This document shows positions 1 through 10,609 of a stretch of 64,000 nucleotides of DNA, piece by piece. The DNA is from Ditylenchus dipsaci (lineage: Eukaryota > Nematoda > Chromadorea > Rhabditida > Anguinidae). The stretch spans positions 124,001-188,000 of the forward strand of contig SADC01001374.1 of NCBI GenBank assembly GCA_004194705.1, given 5' to 3'. Position 1 is the first letter of the stretch. Each line of letters begins with the position of its first letter. The notes beneath the pieces are model-generated. The model did not search any database and had not been told where the DNA came from. It saw only the letters and a list, made by a program, of their open reading frames with translations. The translations under genes and the position numbers were made by a program.

Positions 1-669
1 CAAAATCAATGCAGAGCCAAACTCATAGTATTCACAAAATATCAACATTATTAACGGCATATATTTTGTGCCCTTATATTTTGGCTTTTAAAATTGTCCT
101 TGAGATTTAAACAAAGAGCAAAAAGAAGCGAAAATTTAGAAAAAAACAACAGGGGGAACCAAGGCAAAAAAAGCACCGGATTCTATACTAGGGCTAACTT
201 TTTTTACTTCTTCACCATCTAACAAGGTCATTTTACAAGAACAAATGCATTTGAACAATTTTGCCCCCTTATTAGTGTGAGATGGAGAAGTTTCTAAAAC
301 AAAACATTTTAACAAATAATATATAGCAATTGGCAGAAAAGTCAAGCGCTTTTTTGTTCTCTTTTTTCACAATGTTTTTCTTTTCCAAAAGCGGGAAATT
401 AAAAACTGAAGATTCGAAAAATGGCTTGCAAAGTGACTACATTTTTTACATAAAGTCAAGTGCTCCCTCACGTTTGACGTCTTTTTTTAAATTCTAACAA
501 TTCCTATATTACTAGTCACTTCCAAAAATGACCGTTGGTTTTGTTAATACATATAAAAATCTCAATGTGAATCACCTGATAGTACTTTTTCAAAATATTT
601 CTACTTTTTGCGGCACCTCAAATCTTTTTATTATAAAATTTTTTGTTTCGAAATTGCAATAAACACATA

Positions 670-932
670 CCGTATTTGCTGTAACAATCGGCCATGGCCG
701 TTTATTTTTCAACCCCTAAAAAATCGAAAAAAAAAATATTTCGATTTTGAGATTTTTGGGTGCTCAACCACAATCTGAAAAGTGGAACCAGGAGGGCTCA
801 TGGTAACTAAGAAAATGCATAAAACAGATTTGAAAAATATTGACTCTGGACTGAGATATAGGTCTCTGGGGTGGCCGTTTATTAGAGAGTGGCCGTTTAA
901 TAGAAAGTGGCCGATTATTAGAGCAAATACGG
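670..932. mobile_element. Foldback MITE, CCGTATTT family, copy 1
   Basis: The ends are inverted copies: CCGTATTTGCTGTAACAATCGGCC on the left is matched by the reverse complement of GGCCGATTATTAGAGCAAATACGG on the right. TA flanks each side (668-669 and 933-934), as expected of a TA target duplication (Tc1/mariner/pogo-type). No coding capacity is seen. Related copies lie at 3232-3483, 39457-39707 and 57473-57685. Confidence 0.75.
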
Positions 933-1248
933 TAATAAGTGCCATTTTTATTTGTAATAGTCAAACTGTACTTATTTAAAAGTGTGCTTTTTCTGAAAAT
1001 TTTAAATTTGATCTTTGAAAACTTTATTGGTTTAGTGGAAATGAGGTAGTGGACTTGTCTTGTAAAAATTAGATGCCTCGGCTTCTCTGCTTACCTGTAT
1101 AATTTTTCAACCCTTGAATATCTTTTGTTTTCTCGAAAAGAAACCTTAAAAATTTTTCTTTGGTAACATTCAGGCATTTGTAATCTTATAAACCCTGCAA
1201 ATATTATTTTGATTATTACAGTATATAATCACTTAAGTTTGACCTCAA

Positions 1249-1440
1249 AGGACCATACTTGTTGATGCGAATGAGAATTTGACAAATTCAAATTCGCACG
1301 GGACACTTCTCTTTCATCTCTCACTGTACTCTTTTGAGTCGCTCGAAATAACTCCAAAGAGTACAGTGCGAGATAAAAGAGAAGTGTCCGCGCGCATTTG
1401 AATTTGCCAAATTTTGATTTGCATCAACAAGTATGGTCCT
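1249..1440. mobile_element. TTAA-type foldback MITE (AGGACCATA ends) in the last intron of the first gene
   Basis: AGGACCATACTTGTTGATGC on the left is mirrored by GCATCAACAAGTATGGTCCT on the right. The right flank is TTAA (1441-1444) and the left flank is TCAA (1245-1248), a one-base variant. Inner arms also pair (GGACACTTCTCTTT with the complement of AAAGAGAAGTGTCC). TTAA flanks are typical of piggyBac-type insertion. No ORF is present, so it would be non-autonomous. Confidence 0.8.
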
Positions 1441-1457
1441 TTAAAGAATTATTTTAG

Positions 1458-1738
1458 GGGCTTCTCCGGTCAGCAAACCAGTACCTAATGCAGCCAACAC
1501 TTCTGCCCAACACAATGTTTTGGACGCAGAAGCTCATTTCCAGAAAATGCTCTCGCCCGGAAAACCCCAACTAGCCAGCACTCCAAACCCTGGTGCAGCT
1601 GCTGCGCCACCAACTACCGCTGACCTTCAAGAGCCCATTGGAGTACAGCCGGACTTTGATGAAGAACAAGAATCCGACATTTCTTCAGCTGGAAGTGGTG
1701 CTACTCCAAGAGAAACTGCCAAAGAAGGCCAAGTATGA
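1458..1738 (+). CDS. C-terminal exon of an unrecognised protein (5' part outside or not found)
   Basis: The exon follows an ATTTTAG acceptor (AG at 1456-1457), enters in phase 2 and stays open for about 92 codons to a TGA at 1736-1738. The protein starts ASPVSKPVPNAANTSAQ, has a helical-looking stretch LDAEAHFQKML, then a Pro/Ala-rich linker and an acidic, serine-rich end (DFDEEQESDISSAGS). The composition suggests an intrinsically disordered C-terminal tail. I recognise no domain, so no function is given. A foldback MITE (1249-1440) ends 17 bases before the exon. The remaining exons must lie upstream; no convincing one was seen in 1-1240. An AATAAA at 2157-2162 could be its polyadenylation signal. 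The exon call rests on the clean splice site, the stop-free run and the non-repeat composition. Confidence 0.55.
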
Positions 1739-2156
1739 GCTAATTGTTGTGTTTGTTTCGGCTTTTGAAAACATCTAAAAAAGATAAATCAGTATGCAAT
1801 GTCATATTTTTATTTGTGTATGTTATTTATTAAAATTTCGTACCTTTTCAAGCTTAAAATCGTAGATTGTTTTTGAAAAACTAGCAGTCTTCCGATTAGA
1901 AGTACATCAAGAATATTTCAGCCAGTGGGAAAGTCCGAGACGGAGATGTTAAAATTTAATAATAACTTGATGCTCATTCGAAGAGCTTTGTAATTGAAAA
2001 GTTGAGAAAGGGGAACCGGCCAGTTTGCCTCATGGCCAGTTCTACCCGGTCTTAAAAGTGCCAGTAAACATGCCACCAAACATGTTTTCCTACTTTTTGT
2101 AGTTCAGGGAGCACCCTTGAGTCCATCCTAACATACCCTGCACATAAGTGGGAACC

Positions 2157-2162
2157 AATAAA
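2157..2162 (+). promoter_or_regulatory. Possible polyadenylation signal of the 1458-1738 gene
   Basis: This is the first AATAAA on the plus strand after the stop codon at 1738, about 420 bases downstream. In AT-rich DNA such a hexamer is expected by chance, so the assignment is weak. Confidence 0.25.
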
Positions 2163-2258
2163 AAACAGAAAGAGCTGGTTGCACACCTAGAAGAAGCCGA
2201 TGAAAACTAGTCATGGGTTCAATAAACACCCAACCTTTTTTTCGACTTCGTAATCAGA

Positions 2259-2707
2259 CTTGCACCGCCGCCGATTTTTCACACGATCGGTGACTCGGGT
2301 TTTTTACAGCTGGCGCCGGCGCCTGAGATTTTCGGAAAGTCGCCGACTTTGTCACAAGACTTGTACCAACGCTGTTTTTTCAAAATTTTTAAAAAATGTT
2401 TTCAACATGTTCTTAAAATTTTCTCAATTTCTTAAGATTTTCTTGAATTTTTGTTATTATATTATTCAGATATTGAGTATTATTCAGATAAAATAATACA
2501 TTTTTAATTATAAAAACTCAATTTACAGACAAAAATACCGGCGCCGGAGCCGGCGCCATTATTAACGCCTGGCACCGGCGGTGGAATCTTGATTTCACTC
2601 TGGCGTTCCGGCGCCGACGCCGCTTTCGGCGCAGGCGCCAAAGTTTCAAAATGCCCCTTCGAAAAGCCTGGCGACGGTGCTGGCGCCCTACTTTCCGAAA
2701 CGTGCAA
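2259..2707. mobile_element. Foldback element rich in GGCGCC motifs
   Basis: CTTGCAC at the left and GTGCAAG at the right bound GC-rich arms full of GGCGCCGG, GCCGGCGCC and GCGCCGACG, separated by an AT-rich centre (about 2370-2530). The local GC content is far above its surroundings. No target duplication is clear, so the exact ends are uncertain. Confidence 0.5.
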
Positions 2708-2830
2708 GTATGTTCGTATTTTAGAGCTGCTAGCTAGTTTTATTTTTAAAAAATTATGAGTCGTGTGCTTCAATCAGTAAAAGACGATTCGTGTTGACTT
2801 TTTTTTATAAATTTCTGTGTTTTTTTGGTA

Positions 2831-2982
2831 CAGTCGAAGGTGGATAAACGGACACCCCAATAAACGGACACCCTATGGTCACCCGATTTGGTCAAGTAAA
2901 CGACATTTATTGGAAAACGTACCCCGATAAACGGACACCTTTCGTCGGTCCCGAGGGGTGTCCGTTTATCCAGGTTCTAATG
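2831..2982. mobile_element. Pogo/Tigger-like MITE (CAGTCGAAxxTGGATAAACGGACACC ends)
   Basis: The left end CAGTCGAAGGTGGATAAACG is matched by the reverse complement of the right end ...CGTTTATCCAGGTTCTAATG. TA flanks both sides. The inside repeats GATAAACGGACACC. The CAGT...(A)ACCTnnATAA terminal pattern is that of pogo/Tigger non-autonomous elements. Same-family copies: 36201-36605 and 47451-47697. Confidence 0.75.
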
Positions 2983-3231
2983 TATAAAAAACCAATTTTT
3001 ATATGGATTTTTTATTTTAGAGCTCCTGGACAACATATTGCTCGTAGAAATCCAAAACTTGAAAATATAATTTAAAAAAATATTCAGTGGCTGAGATATG
3101 AATAAAAATTCTAGAGACAGTTTAATGCAAAAAGTTTGGTATTTTATATTGCTTCGTATAGTTCGGATCGTAGTGCTTTATTGCTTTCAATAATGAGTTT
3201 TCCGAAAACAAAATAATGCCGGCTTGTGATA

Positions 3232-3483
3232 CCGCATTTCCTCTAATAAGCGCCCCAGGGCGCTTTTTTTTAAAACCCAAAAAAATTGAAAAATTTGGAA
3301 TTTGAGTTCGAGATTTTTGGATGCTCAACCAAAATCTAAAAAGTGGAATCGGTAGAGCTCGTGAAAGTTAAGAAAACGTATCGAACAGCTTTGCAAAATA
3401 TTGCTCCTACACTGAGATCCAGACCCTCAAAGTCAAGGGGGGGGCGCTTACTAGAGCGGGATCGCTTATTAGAGGAAATACGG
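3232..3483. mobile_element. Foldback MITE, CCGTATTT family, copy 2
   Basis: CCGCATTTCCTCTAATAAGC on the left is mirrored by GCTTATTAGAGGAAATACGG on the right, with TA on both sides. The interior, ATTTTTGGATGCTCAACCAA, resembles the interiors of the copies at 670-932 and 39457-39707, so this is one family. Confidence 0.75.
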
Positions 3484-3529
3484 TAAATCACACCCTCAGT
3501 TTATAACTCAACATACCCTTCTACTGGAT

Positions 3530-3605
3530 GTCATGTTGTGGAGCAGTTGGTAAGGGTTCTGAGCGGTTGCTCAGAATTATCGAGTTCGATTCCCATGTCT
3601 TACCT
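3530..3605 (+). repeat. tRNA-derived SINE head
   Basis: TGGAGCAGTTGG resembles a pol III A box (TRGYNNANNNGG) and GAGTTCGATTCCC is close to the B box (GGTTCGANTCC), about 40 bases apart, with a small hairpin between (TTCTGAGCGGTTGCTCAGAA). No paired acceptor stem is present, so it is not a working tRNA gene. The minus-strand repeat at 4562-4790 has the same layout. Confidence 0.5.
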
Positions 3606-4126
3606 AATATTTTTCTACGTAAAAGTTGAAGTGCACCCCTTGAAGTGTATCCCCCCCCTAAGTGCACCGCCCCCAAGAAGGGGGGTGCACTTCAATCATT
3701 TTTATACATTTTATTTTCATTTTTTCATGTCATTGTCTTGAAGGGAAAGTCATTATTTTTAACTTTTTTGACCAAAATTTGAATTTTTCTCATTAGCGAC
3801 CGAGGCGAAAACAGGTTCAGGGTATTATCCACCTGTATTCTACCCAAACTATTGAATAGCATGTATGTCACTTGATTTCTACCCAAACTATCTGGATAGT
3901 ATCCGTACCACATGGATGGTACCTAAACCACCTGTATAGTACCCAAACCTTGTTACCCTTTCATATTCACCTCGGGCAGGTACCCACTCTAACAGGTATC
4001 CATTTCCAGAACCCGAAAATTCAAGACTCTGAGAATAAATCCAATTCATGTCAGAAAATGTGTAATTTAAGAGATACTTAAAGAGAACAACATGCTAAAT
4101 TGTTTTTTCATGTATAATACAGTAAT

Positions 4127-4340
4127 TTAAGGAATTTTGTGGTGTATCCTTGAATATACCAAAAAGATGAATTTTGAACATAGTTTTGAATACTGGGGCC
4201 TACCACATAAAGAAACTCTGGTATGCATACAATTTTTTGCATCCATAATTACTTTCGAGTGATTTATGTCTAAGGTATGTGGGTATGCGCATCTCAACCT
4301 CAAGCAACCAAGCCCCTGCTTTTTTTCAAATTGTACCAAG
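4127..4340 (+). repeat. Core A repeat, copy 1
   Basis: It contains TACTGGGGCCTACCACATAA, then CTCTGGTATGCATAC, CATCCA, TTTCGAGTGATTTATGTCTA and AGGTATGTGGGTATGCGCAT. The same ordered motifs recur at about 9045-9290, 26465-26545, 45830-46080 and, inverted, 60345-60485. There is no coding capacity. This copy has no evident long arms. Confidence 0.7.
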
Positions 4341-4561
4341 CTAATAAGTAGCTTATCAAAACAAGGGATTCAGAGCTACATGTTAATGCAAAATAATAAA
4401 AATTTGAAAAGTATACACTGAGAAGGAGAATTTTTAAAAATTTGACGGGAAATTAAATGATTTTGACGGGTGTTTTCGATTTGAGCCATATTGAAATGTA
4501 AAAGTGCTTATGCAATGGAAAAAAAAGTATCGGGTGATGTGGCATGGTCTAGCCTCCAAAA

Positions 4562-4790
4562 TAATCAGCAGCAAGGGGAATCGAATTCGATACTTCTGAG
4601 TTACGGAGACAGGTCAGTGCGCCCCACGATCAGTTCGCCCCGGTCAGTTCGCCCCAAGATCAGTTCGCCCCGTTATTAAAAATGACCATTTGTCACAAAA
4701 ACAAACCCAAAATTATTTTTGATCATGGGGCGAACTGACCGTACACCCTGAGTTACATCTCAGAACCCATACCAACTGCGCCACACCAAC
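4562..4790 (-). repeat. tRNA-derived SINE head, split by a MITE
   Basis: On the minus strand, GGTGTGGCGCAGTTGGTATG (A-box-like) and ATCGAATTCGATTCCC (B-box-like) are separated by TTCTGAGATGTAACTCA and the inserted element 4605-4748. Removing that element and one TGAGTTAC copy leaves a tRNA-like unit of the same form as 3530-3605. Confidence 0.5.
4605..4748. mobile_element. Small MITE made of CAGTTCGCCCC repeats
   Basis: The left arm repeats (C)AGTTCGCCCC and the right arm carries its complement GGGGCGAACTGACC. A perfect 8-bp duplication TGAGTTAC (4597-4604 and 4749-4756) flanks it, the hAT signature. It is 144 bp long and non-coding. Confidence 0.7.
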
Positions 4791-4978
4791 ACATTCTATT
4801 AAGTAGCTGATTCGACTGATGAAGTAAGGGTGTAAGTTATTGTAGAAGGATTATTTTTGAGAGAGTTATTGCTAGAATTATGAAAAAAATCGTAGTTTTA
4901 TCTTGTTTGAGTGTGCATAAAAATAAAATTATTTGCGCACAGTAAGCGTACGCCGGTGGCCGCGTATGGCTTTCGTAC

Positions 4979-5065
4979 AGGCCTGGGAAAAAGTGCGATC
5001 CCACGATATCCTCCTTGCAAGTCGGCTCTCTAACCAGTTGAGCTATCGGCTCACCCCAGGCCTGT
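4979..5065 (-). repeat. tRNA-like sequence bounded by a 10-bp inverted repeat
   Basis: On the minus strand GATAGCTCAACTGGTTAGAG is a good tRNA D-arm/A box and GTGGGATCGCACT resembles a T-arm/B box. The whole is bounded by AGGCCTGGGG and CCCAGGCCT. The 7-bp acceptor stem of a functional tRNA is not found, so it is more likely a SINE or tRNA relic than a tRNA gene. Confidence 0.4.
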
Positions 5066-5864
5066 TTCTTATTTCTCCGCTATCTGTCTACCTTACAGTG
5101 TGTAGATACCTAGAGTAATATTGTGCAGCAGGGACCAAGTGGTGCAAGCAAAAGGGTTTTACGTTATAAAATACAGTCGACGTTCTAAGGTAGGGCCTAA
5201 GTGGTTACAGTTATTTTGTAACTAGTTACAGGAGGGGGTGGTCAAATACTTTGGTCTATTCGCTAGTAGCGCCAAATCGCAAAGCTCTAAATCATAAAAG
5301 CAAAATATAAAATTTCAAAATTATATCGGTAACTCAGTAACTTTCTGTTCCGCGCTCACTCCATGTGTTTGCCAAGATTTTTTTTTAAAGTGTCTTTGTG
5401 GTGCATCATGGTAGGGTCAAAATCTTTTATTTCAAATATTTAAATTAAAATTTGTGGCCGTATTTTATTTTGGTACTTCGATAGTTGACATTTTTTACTT
5501 TTATTTTCCCGAACTTAAATATATATATTATTTACAAGCATACAATTCAACAATCTTCAATCAATTTTTTCCTCCATCTGCGCTATTCCTCCATCTGAAG
5601 AACAAAAATCTGAAATTCAATAAACGCGGCAACAACAAAATTGTAGAGCTACCAGAACTGCGAAACTTCGAAAAATAATCCCTCTGCAAAGTTTTTTGCT
5701 GCAAATTCAAACGAATGACTTTTTCTTCATTGTAAAAGGTGGGGTGGGGCGACGGTGAATTCATCCAAGGTGAATTCATCCGACGGTGAATTCATCCAAT
5801 TTTTTTGTCTTGACACGTTTTCTTTAAATATTTTTTGTTCCGCCTATTCTATTGACATTACAAC

Positions 5865-6824
5865 TAGAGTTGTAGAATTCTCCGGAGAAATAAAAAACGG
5901 AGAATTCTTCGAAGAATTCTCCGGAGAATTCTCAAGAATTCTCCGAAAATGGGAGAATTATTAATTTTTGTCGAGCTTCGCATTTCGAAACCATTTTAAT
6001 TGCCAACACATAACAATTCGATAAATGTCGTTCGCAAAGAAGTCAGTTGTCTCTTTGAGGAAGTTTGGAGCGATATTTCCAGTTGCGAAAACTTACAAAA
6101 AGCAAGGTCGAAGAAGAAAAATTAAGTAAAACAAACCCTTGTCAACAAAATGTCCAGCTCCTCTTGGTCGTCTCTTGAAGTGCTTTCGAACCAGTGCTTG
6201 ATTGTTCCTGAATTTCCTGAGACGAGATTTCTGCCACTTTTGATAATTTTAGGATTTTCGACTTCGGCGATAAGCTTCGACTGCGACGAGCTGCAGGCCT
6301 CTTTGAGAGACGATCAATTTGCTTCCCAGTTTCAGAGCCTATCTTGTTGCAGTTCTAAATTTAACCTGGTTTAGCATCAAGTTTAGCATCTTAGACTAAA
6401 AACAACCTCCAAGTGCTTCTCCGTCTTAGCTGCATCCGACTTGTAACGCTCGTAGCACAACTTGCGGCAGCCGCGACGACAGCATTTCCATTCTCATTTG
6501 TTTCTTGCTTGCGCTCAAAATAGGTTCAGCACCAAGATAGCGGTTTTCTCGACATCTGAAAAGATGATTAACAATAATTACAGGACGCAAAGATTTATGG
6601 AGAGAACAAAATAAAAGACCGCAATAGCGCGAAACACGCCTTAAGTAAATTATTAGATCGGTTTTTGTAGCAGCGAGATTCTCACCCGAAAACTTTTCGC
6701 GGCAATTAAAAATTTTTTATTTCTCCGATTTTTCTTTGATGGAGAAATAGGTCGGAGAATTCTGGAGAATTCTCGGAGAATTCTCCAGAGAATTCTCCGA
6801 AGAATTCTTCATTATCCAACCCTA
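5865..6824 (+). mobile_element. hAT-type MITE A with GGAGAATTCTC subterminal repeats
   Basis: The 960-bp element starts TAGAGTTGTAGAATTCTCCG and ends ...ATTATCCAACCCTA. It is flanked by a perfect 8-bp duplication ATTACAAC (5857-5864 and 6825-6832). Both ends are packed with overlapping GGAGAATTCTC palindromes. The middle carries about 75 codons of open frame on the plus strand (6150-6374) that I do not recognise; the second copy at 8022-8966 (inverted) is diverged there, so it is probably not coding. Confidence 0.85.
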
Positions 6825-6889
6825 ATTACAACCAACCAATTTATACAATTCTAACTATTTTAATTTATACAACTCTAACAATTTTTCAT

Positions 6890-7610
6890 AAGAGTGCAGG
6901 TAGGGTAGCTATGGTCCAACCACCATGATAGACCAAAAGCCACGAAAACACACCCGAACCACCAAGATGGACCGGGAAGCACCAAAATGAACCCTAAAAC
7001 AACAAGATGAACTCTGAAACACTATGAATCAACACTCAAACCACCTCAATGGACCCCGAACTATGTGGTTACAATCGAATCACTAGGATTAACCATGAGG
7101 CACCAGAATAAACCAAATCACGTACATTTACCCGAACCACAAAATGGCCATTGAAACCATGTGGATAACTTGAACGGTCAGGATGGACGACGGAGCACCA
7201 GAATGGACCCTACACTACGTGGTACGCCCGATCCATCCGTATTTGGCCTAGACAGTCAACACCTAACGAAAAGCGACAACGCAGCTGCGGCACTAACAGG
7301 GAGTATCCAGAAGGGGATACTGAGATGGGGCTGAGCAGGAAGTGGTACCCAGGTGTGAATATACATTTCTCCAGGTAGTGTCACCCAGGTCGTCATGCCA
7401 ACAGGTGGTTATTCAGGCAGTGGTGCTCAGATGGAGTGTCTCAAGTATGGGTACATAAGAGGTAGTACTAAAGAGGTAGTACCTAGAAGCGAGTGCCCAA
7501 GAGCAGGCACGTATCCAAGAAGGGGGGGGGGCGGGCTAACCGGGCTAAGGCACATGTGGCACCCAAAACTTCTAGCACCGACCTTTGGCCGCGGCACCTT
7601 TTCTAGTAAA
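6890..7610. repeat. Degenerate short tandem repeats
   Basis: 6890-7260 is a run of loosely repeated ACCACCAAGATGGACC-like units with a 20-35 base period. 7260-7600 changes to AGGTGGTTATTCAGG/AGGTAGTAC-like units. No gene is visible; open frames here are low-complexity. This lies inside element E1. Confidence 0.55.
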
Positions 7611-8021
7611 TAAATTAAAGAGATCGTGAAAAACGCGAAAAACCCCAACAAAAAATGCAACAACAAAACACTGACGAGAAAACAGAATTTTAAACCGTAT
7701 TTAAAAAGAAATCGTGTTGGGACAAAAATTGGGTGAATTCACCTGTGGATGAATTCACCCTTCGATGAATTCACCTAGAGCCGTGGGGTGTAAACCATAG
7801 AAGTACCGGCTTGAGTTCAGAAGCCCCCCCCCCCCACGGGGACTGATCAGGTGGAGGAGATAACTTCATATTCGTGTTTCTCGACCACGATTTCATGAGA
7901 AAGCCGCGCGTTTTTTTCGATTCTGAGAAAAAAATTTTCGAACCACAGGGGGTATCATGGTTTTTTAGTCAAAATTTGAAAAATTTGGATTGGCGCCTTT
8001 TTAATTTTAAAGGGATTAAAG

Positions 8022-8966
8022 TAGGGTTGGATAATGAAGAATTCTTCAGAGAATTCTCTGGAGAATTCTCCGAGAATTCTCCAGAATTCTCCGACCTATT
8101 TTCCGTCAAAGAAAAATCGGAGAATAAAAAATTTTAAATTGCCGCGAAAAGTTTTCGGGTGAGAAACTCGCTGCGAGAAAATCAATCTACTCATTTACTT
8201 ACGACGTGTTTTGCGCTATCGCGGTCTTTTATTTTGCTCTCTCCATGAAGTGTTGCGTCCTGTAATTATTGTTTATCATTTTCTCAGATGTCGAGAAAAC
8301 CGCTATCTTGGTGCTGGACCTATTTTGAGCGGAAGCAAGAAACAAATGACAATAGAAATGCTGTCGTCGCGGGCTTCTGCAAGTTCTGCAACAAGCGTTA
8401 CAAGTCGGGTGCAGCTGAAATGGAGGTTGTTTTTGGTCTAAGATGCTAAACTTCATGCTAAACCAGGTTAAAATTTAGTACTGCAACAAGGTAGGCTCTG
8501 AAGCTAGGAAGGTAATTAGTCGTCTCTCAAAGAGGTCTGCAGCTCGCCGAAGTAGAAGCTTATCGCCGAAGTCGAAGATCCCGAACTTGTCAGAAGTGGC
8601 AGAAATCTCGTCTCAATGAAATTCAGGAACAATCAAGCACTGGTTCGAGAGCACTTCAGAGACGATCAAGAGGAGCTGGACATTTTGTTGACAAGGGTTT
8701 CTTTTACTTAATTTTTCTTCTTTGACCTTGCTTTTTGTAGGCTTTCGCAACTGGAAATATCGCTCCGAGCTTCCTCGAAGTGGCAATGGACTTCTTTGCG
8801 GACGATATTTATTGAATTCTTATGTGTTGGCAAATAAAATGGTTTTGAAATGCAAAGCTCGATGAAAATTAATAATTCTCCCATTTTTGGAGAATTCTAG
8901 AGAATTCTCTGGAGAATTCTTCAGAGAATTCTCCGTTTTTATTTCTCCGGACAATTCTACAACCTA
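8022..8966 (-). mobile_element. hAT-type MITE B, inverted second copy of element A
   Basis: TAGGGTTGGATAATGAAGAA starts the element and ...GGACAATTCTACAACCTA ends it, flanked by a perfect 8-bp duplication GATTAAAG (8014-8021 and 8967-8974). Its sequence is the reverse of element A throughout, with the same GAGAATTCTC palindromes. It interrupts the left arm of F0; the uninterrupted site is preserved in F0's right arm near 9400. Confidence 0.88.
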
Positions 8967-9039
8967 GATTAAAGGCTGTATAGGGAGGGGAAGGGAATAA
9001 AAAGGGCCACTAATCACACAGGGCCAATAAGAAAAAGAT

Positions 9040-9295
9040 GTCGAACATAGTTTTGAAAACTGGGGCCTACCGCATAAATAAACTCTGGTTTGCATACTTT
9101 TTCATGCATCCAGAGTCCCTTACGAGTAATTTGTGTCTAAGGTATGTGGTGTGTGCATCTCAACTCCAAGCCCCAAGCCACCTGCGCCCCGAAGGGGGCG
9201 CAGGGGCTTGAGAGTTAGAGACATTTACCTTAGACATGATTCCGAGAAGTACTCTTGACCATAAAATGCATATAGAGTCTCTTTTTGCCACGGCC
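9040..9295 (+). repeat. Core A repeat, copy 2
   Basis: ACTGGGGCCTACCGCATAAA, CATGCATCCAGAGTCCCTTA and TTTGTGTCTAAGGTATGTGG occur in order, then a strong hairpin CCTGCGCCCCGAAGGGGGCGCAGG, then an inverted half (ACCTTAGACATGATTCCGAG). The core is therefore itself partly palindromic. Confidence 0.75.
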
Positions 9296-9689
9296 CAGTT
9301 CAAAAACATGGTGAGGCAGGCAAAGAATACAAAAATTTTGAATTTTTAACGTTCTGCCATAAAAGTGGCCCCCTTTTATTCCTTCCCCTCCAATAACAGC
9401 CTTTATTCACTTTAAAATTCAAAAGGCGCCAATTGGAATTTTGAAATGTTGGCTAAAAAACCATGTTCCCCCTGTGATTCGAAAATTTTTTTCTCAGAAT
9501 CAAAAAACGCGCGGCTTACTCATGAAATCGGGGTCGAGAATCACGAATATGAAGTTATCTCCTCCACCTGATCAGTCCCCGTGGGAGGGCGGGAGGGGTG
9601 GTGTTTGAAATTCGTCACTGCAACCGAAGTACCTTTATTTTGTTTCTGTGTTTAGTGAAATATGATCGTATTTCTAATCGAATCTTTTG

Positions 9690-10445
9690 TATTCCCTTAA
9701 GGATCAAATTGAATTTCCGCACTAAAAGTGTGAAATTTCGCACCAAATTAATTAAATTCCGCACCAAGTTCAAATTCGTTCTAAAAATAGTGAATTTCGC
9801 ACCAAAATTGTGAAATCCCCACCAAATTTTTTAAAAATTATTTATGCTTTTTCTGTCCAGACCAACCAAATTTTGCATAATTTTGCAAGAATTTAAATTT
9901 TTTAGCCTGAAAATTAGAGATGGCAAATGGCCTTTTTCGGGACGGGACGGGACAAAATTTACTTTAAAAAATTTCGGGACGGGACACCGGGACGGGACAA
10001 GGCCTAAAAACCCTTCGGGACGGAACGGGACGTCCCGACCCATTAATAAGGGAAAAATAAAGGAAAATGAATGAAAATCGGAAAATCATTCCGGGACGGG
10101 ACACCGGACGGGACAAGCCCTAAAATCCCTTCGGGACGGGACGGGATTCCCGTCCCGTCCCGAGGCCATCTCTACTGAAAATGACTTGGATTGCTCAGAA
10201 TCCCACCTCGGAATGGCCAAAAGCCCCTGAAAGTTGGTTTTTGGCGGTTTCCTGAAGGTGGGTGAAACTTTAGGGGGTAAACTTTTTTAATCGCAATGGA
10301 ATAGCGGCAAAAATTTGGTGGAGAATTTTACAATCTGGTGCGGAAATTCACTATTTTTAGAACGAATTTGAATTTGGTGGCGAAATTTAATTAATTTGGT
10401 GCGGAATTTCACAATTTTTTTTGCGGAAATTCACATACAGCCTTT
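9690..10445. mobile_element. Foldback G1 (TTTCGCACCAAATTAATT arms)
   Basis: The left arm 9700-9835 (AATTTCGCACC, AAATTCCGCACC units) is complementary to 10290-10440 (GGTGCGGAAATTC, GGTGGCGAAATTT). The centre is the TTTTTAGCCTGAAAATGACT module shared with G2. A CGGGAC-rich element (9915-10174) is inserted. Confidence 0.65.
9915..10174. mobile_element. hAT-type MITE made of CGGGACGGGAC repeats
   Basis: It starts TAGAGATGGCAAATGGCC and ends GGCCATCTCTA, with arms of CGGGACGGGAC and CCCGTCCCG. A perfect 8-bp duplication CTGAAAAT flanks it (9907-9914, 10175-10182). The related foldback at 10610-11265 keeps the empty site (CTGAAAATGACATGG). A second family member is at 53318-53878. Confidence 0.88.
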
Positions 10446-10609
10446 CCCTTAATAGCTCGGCGTAGCATAACTATTGTCATCGATTTTCCTGGGGAAATCG
10501 ATGAAGGAAGGAGCTGCCTACTTGAAATTTAGAAAAATGATGCACTTTTTTGTCTCCGTGTATAATATTTTCATCAAAAATATTTTTTAATTAGTCTCGC
10601 AGCTATATT

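Larger units (their letters stand above)
5750..7795. mobile_element. Array-flanked element E1 (inverted GGTGAATTCATCC arrays)
   Basis: The left array 5753-5800 repeats GGTGAATTCATCC about three times; the right array 7733-7780 is its inverse (GGATGAATTCACC). Just inside, CCAATTTTTTTGTCTTGACA pairs with the complement of TGTTGGGACAAAAATTGGG, so the terminal inverted repeat continues beyond the arrays. The layout matches the MULE at 21820-24151, which uses a related GAATTCATATAC unit. No transposase is seen inside; element A (5865-6824) has inserted into it. Confidence 0.6.
7824..9598. mobile_element. Long-armed foldback F0 with core A at its centre
   Basis: The left arm (about 7824-8021, then continuing at 8975-9005 after the inserted element B) is complementary to the right arm 9357-9598. 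Examples: CACGGGGACTGATCAGGTGG with CCACCTGATCAGTCCCCGTG, and GGGGAAGGGAATAAAAAGGG with CCCTTTTATTCCTTCCCC. The apex carries core A (next entry). Without element B it would be about 820 bp long. No coding region. Confidence 0.8.

Noticed and set aside
4979..5065. A functional tRNA gene
   Set aside because: The D-arm and T-arm-like boxes are good, but no acceptor stem of seven pairs is found and the ends are a palindrome, so a SINE or relic is likelier.
6150..6374. 75-codon frame in MITE A as a gene
   Set aside because: The inverted copy B does not preserve the frame, there is no recognisable domain, and the element is MITE-sized.
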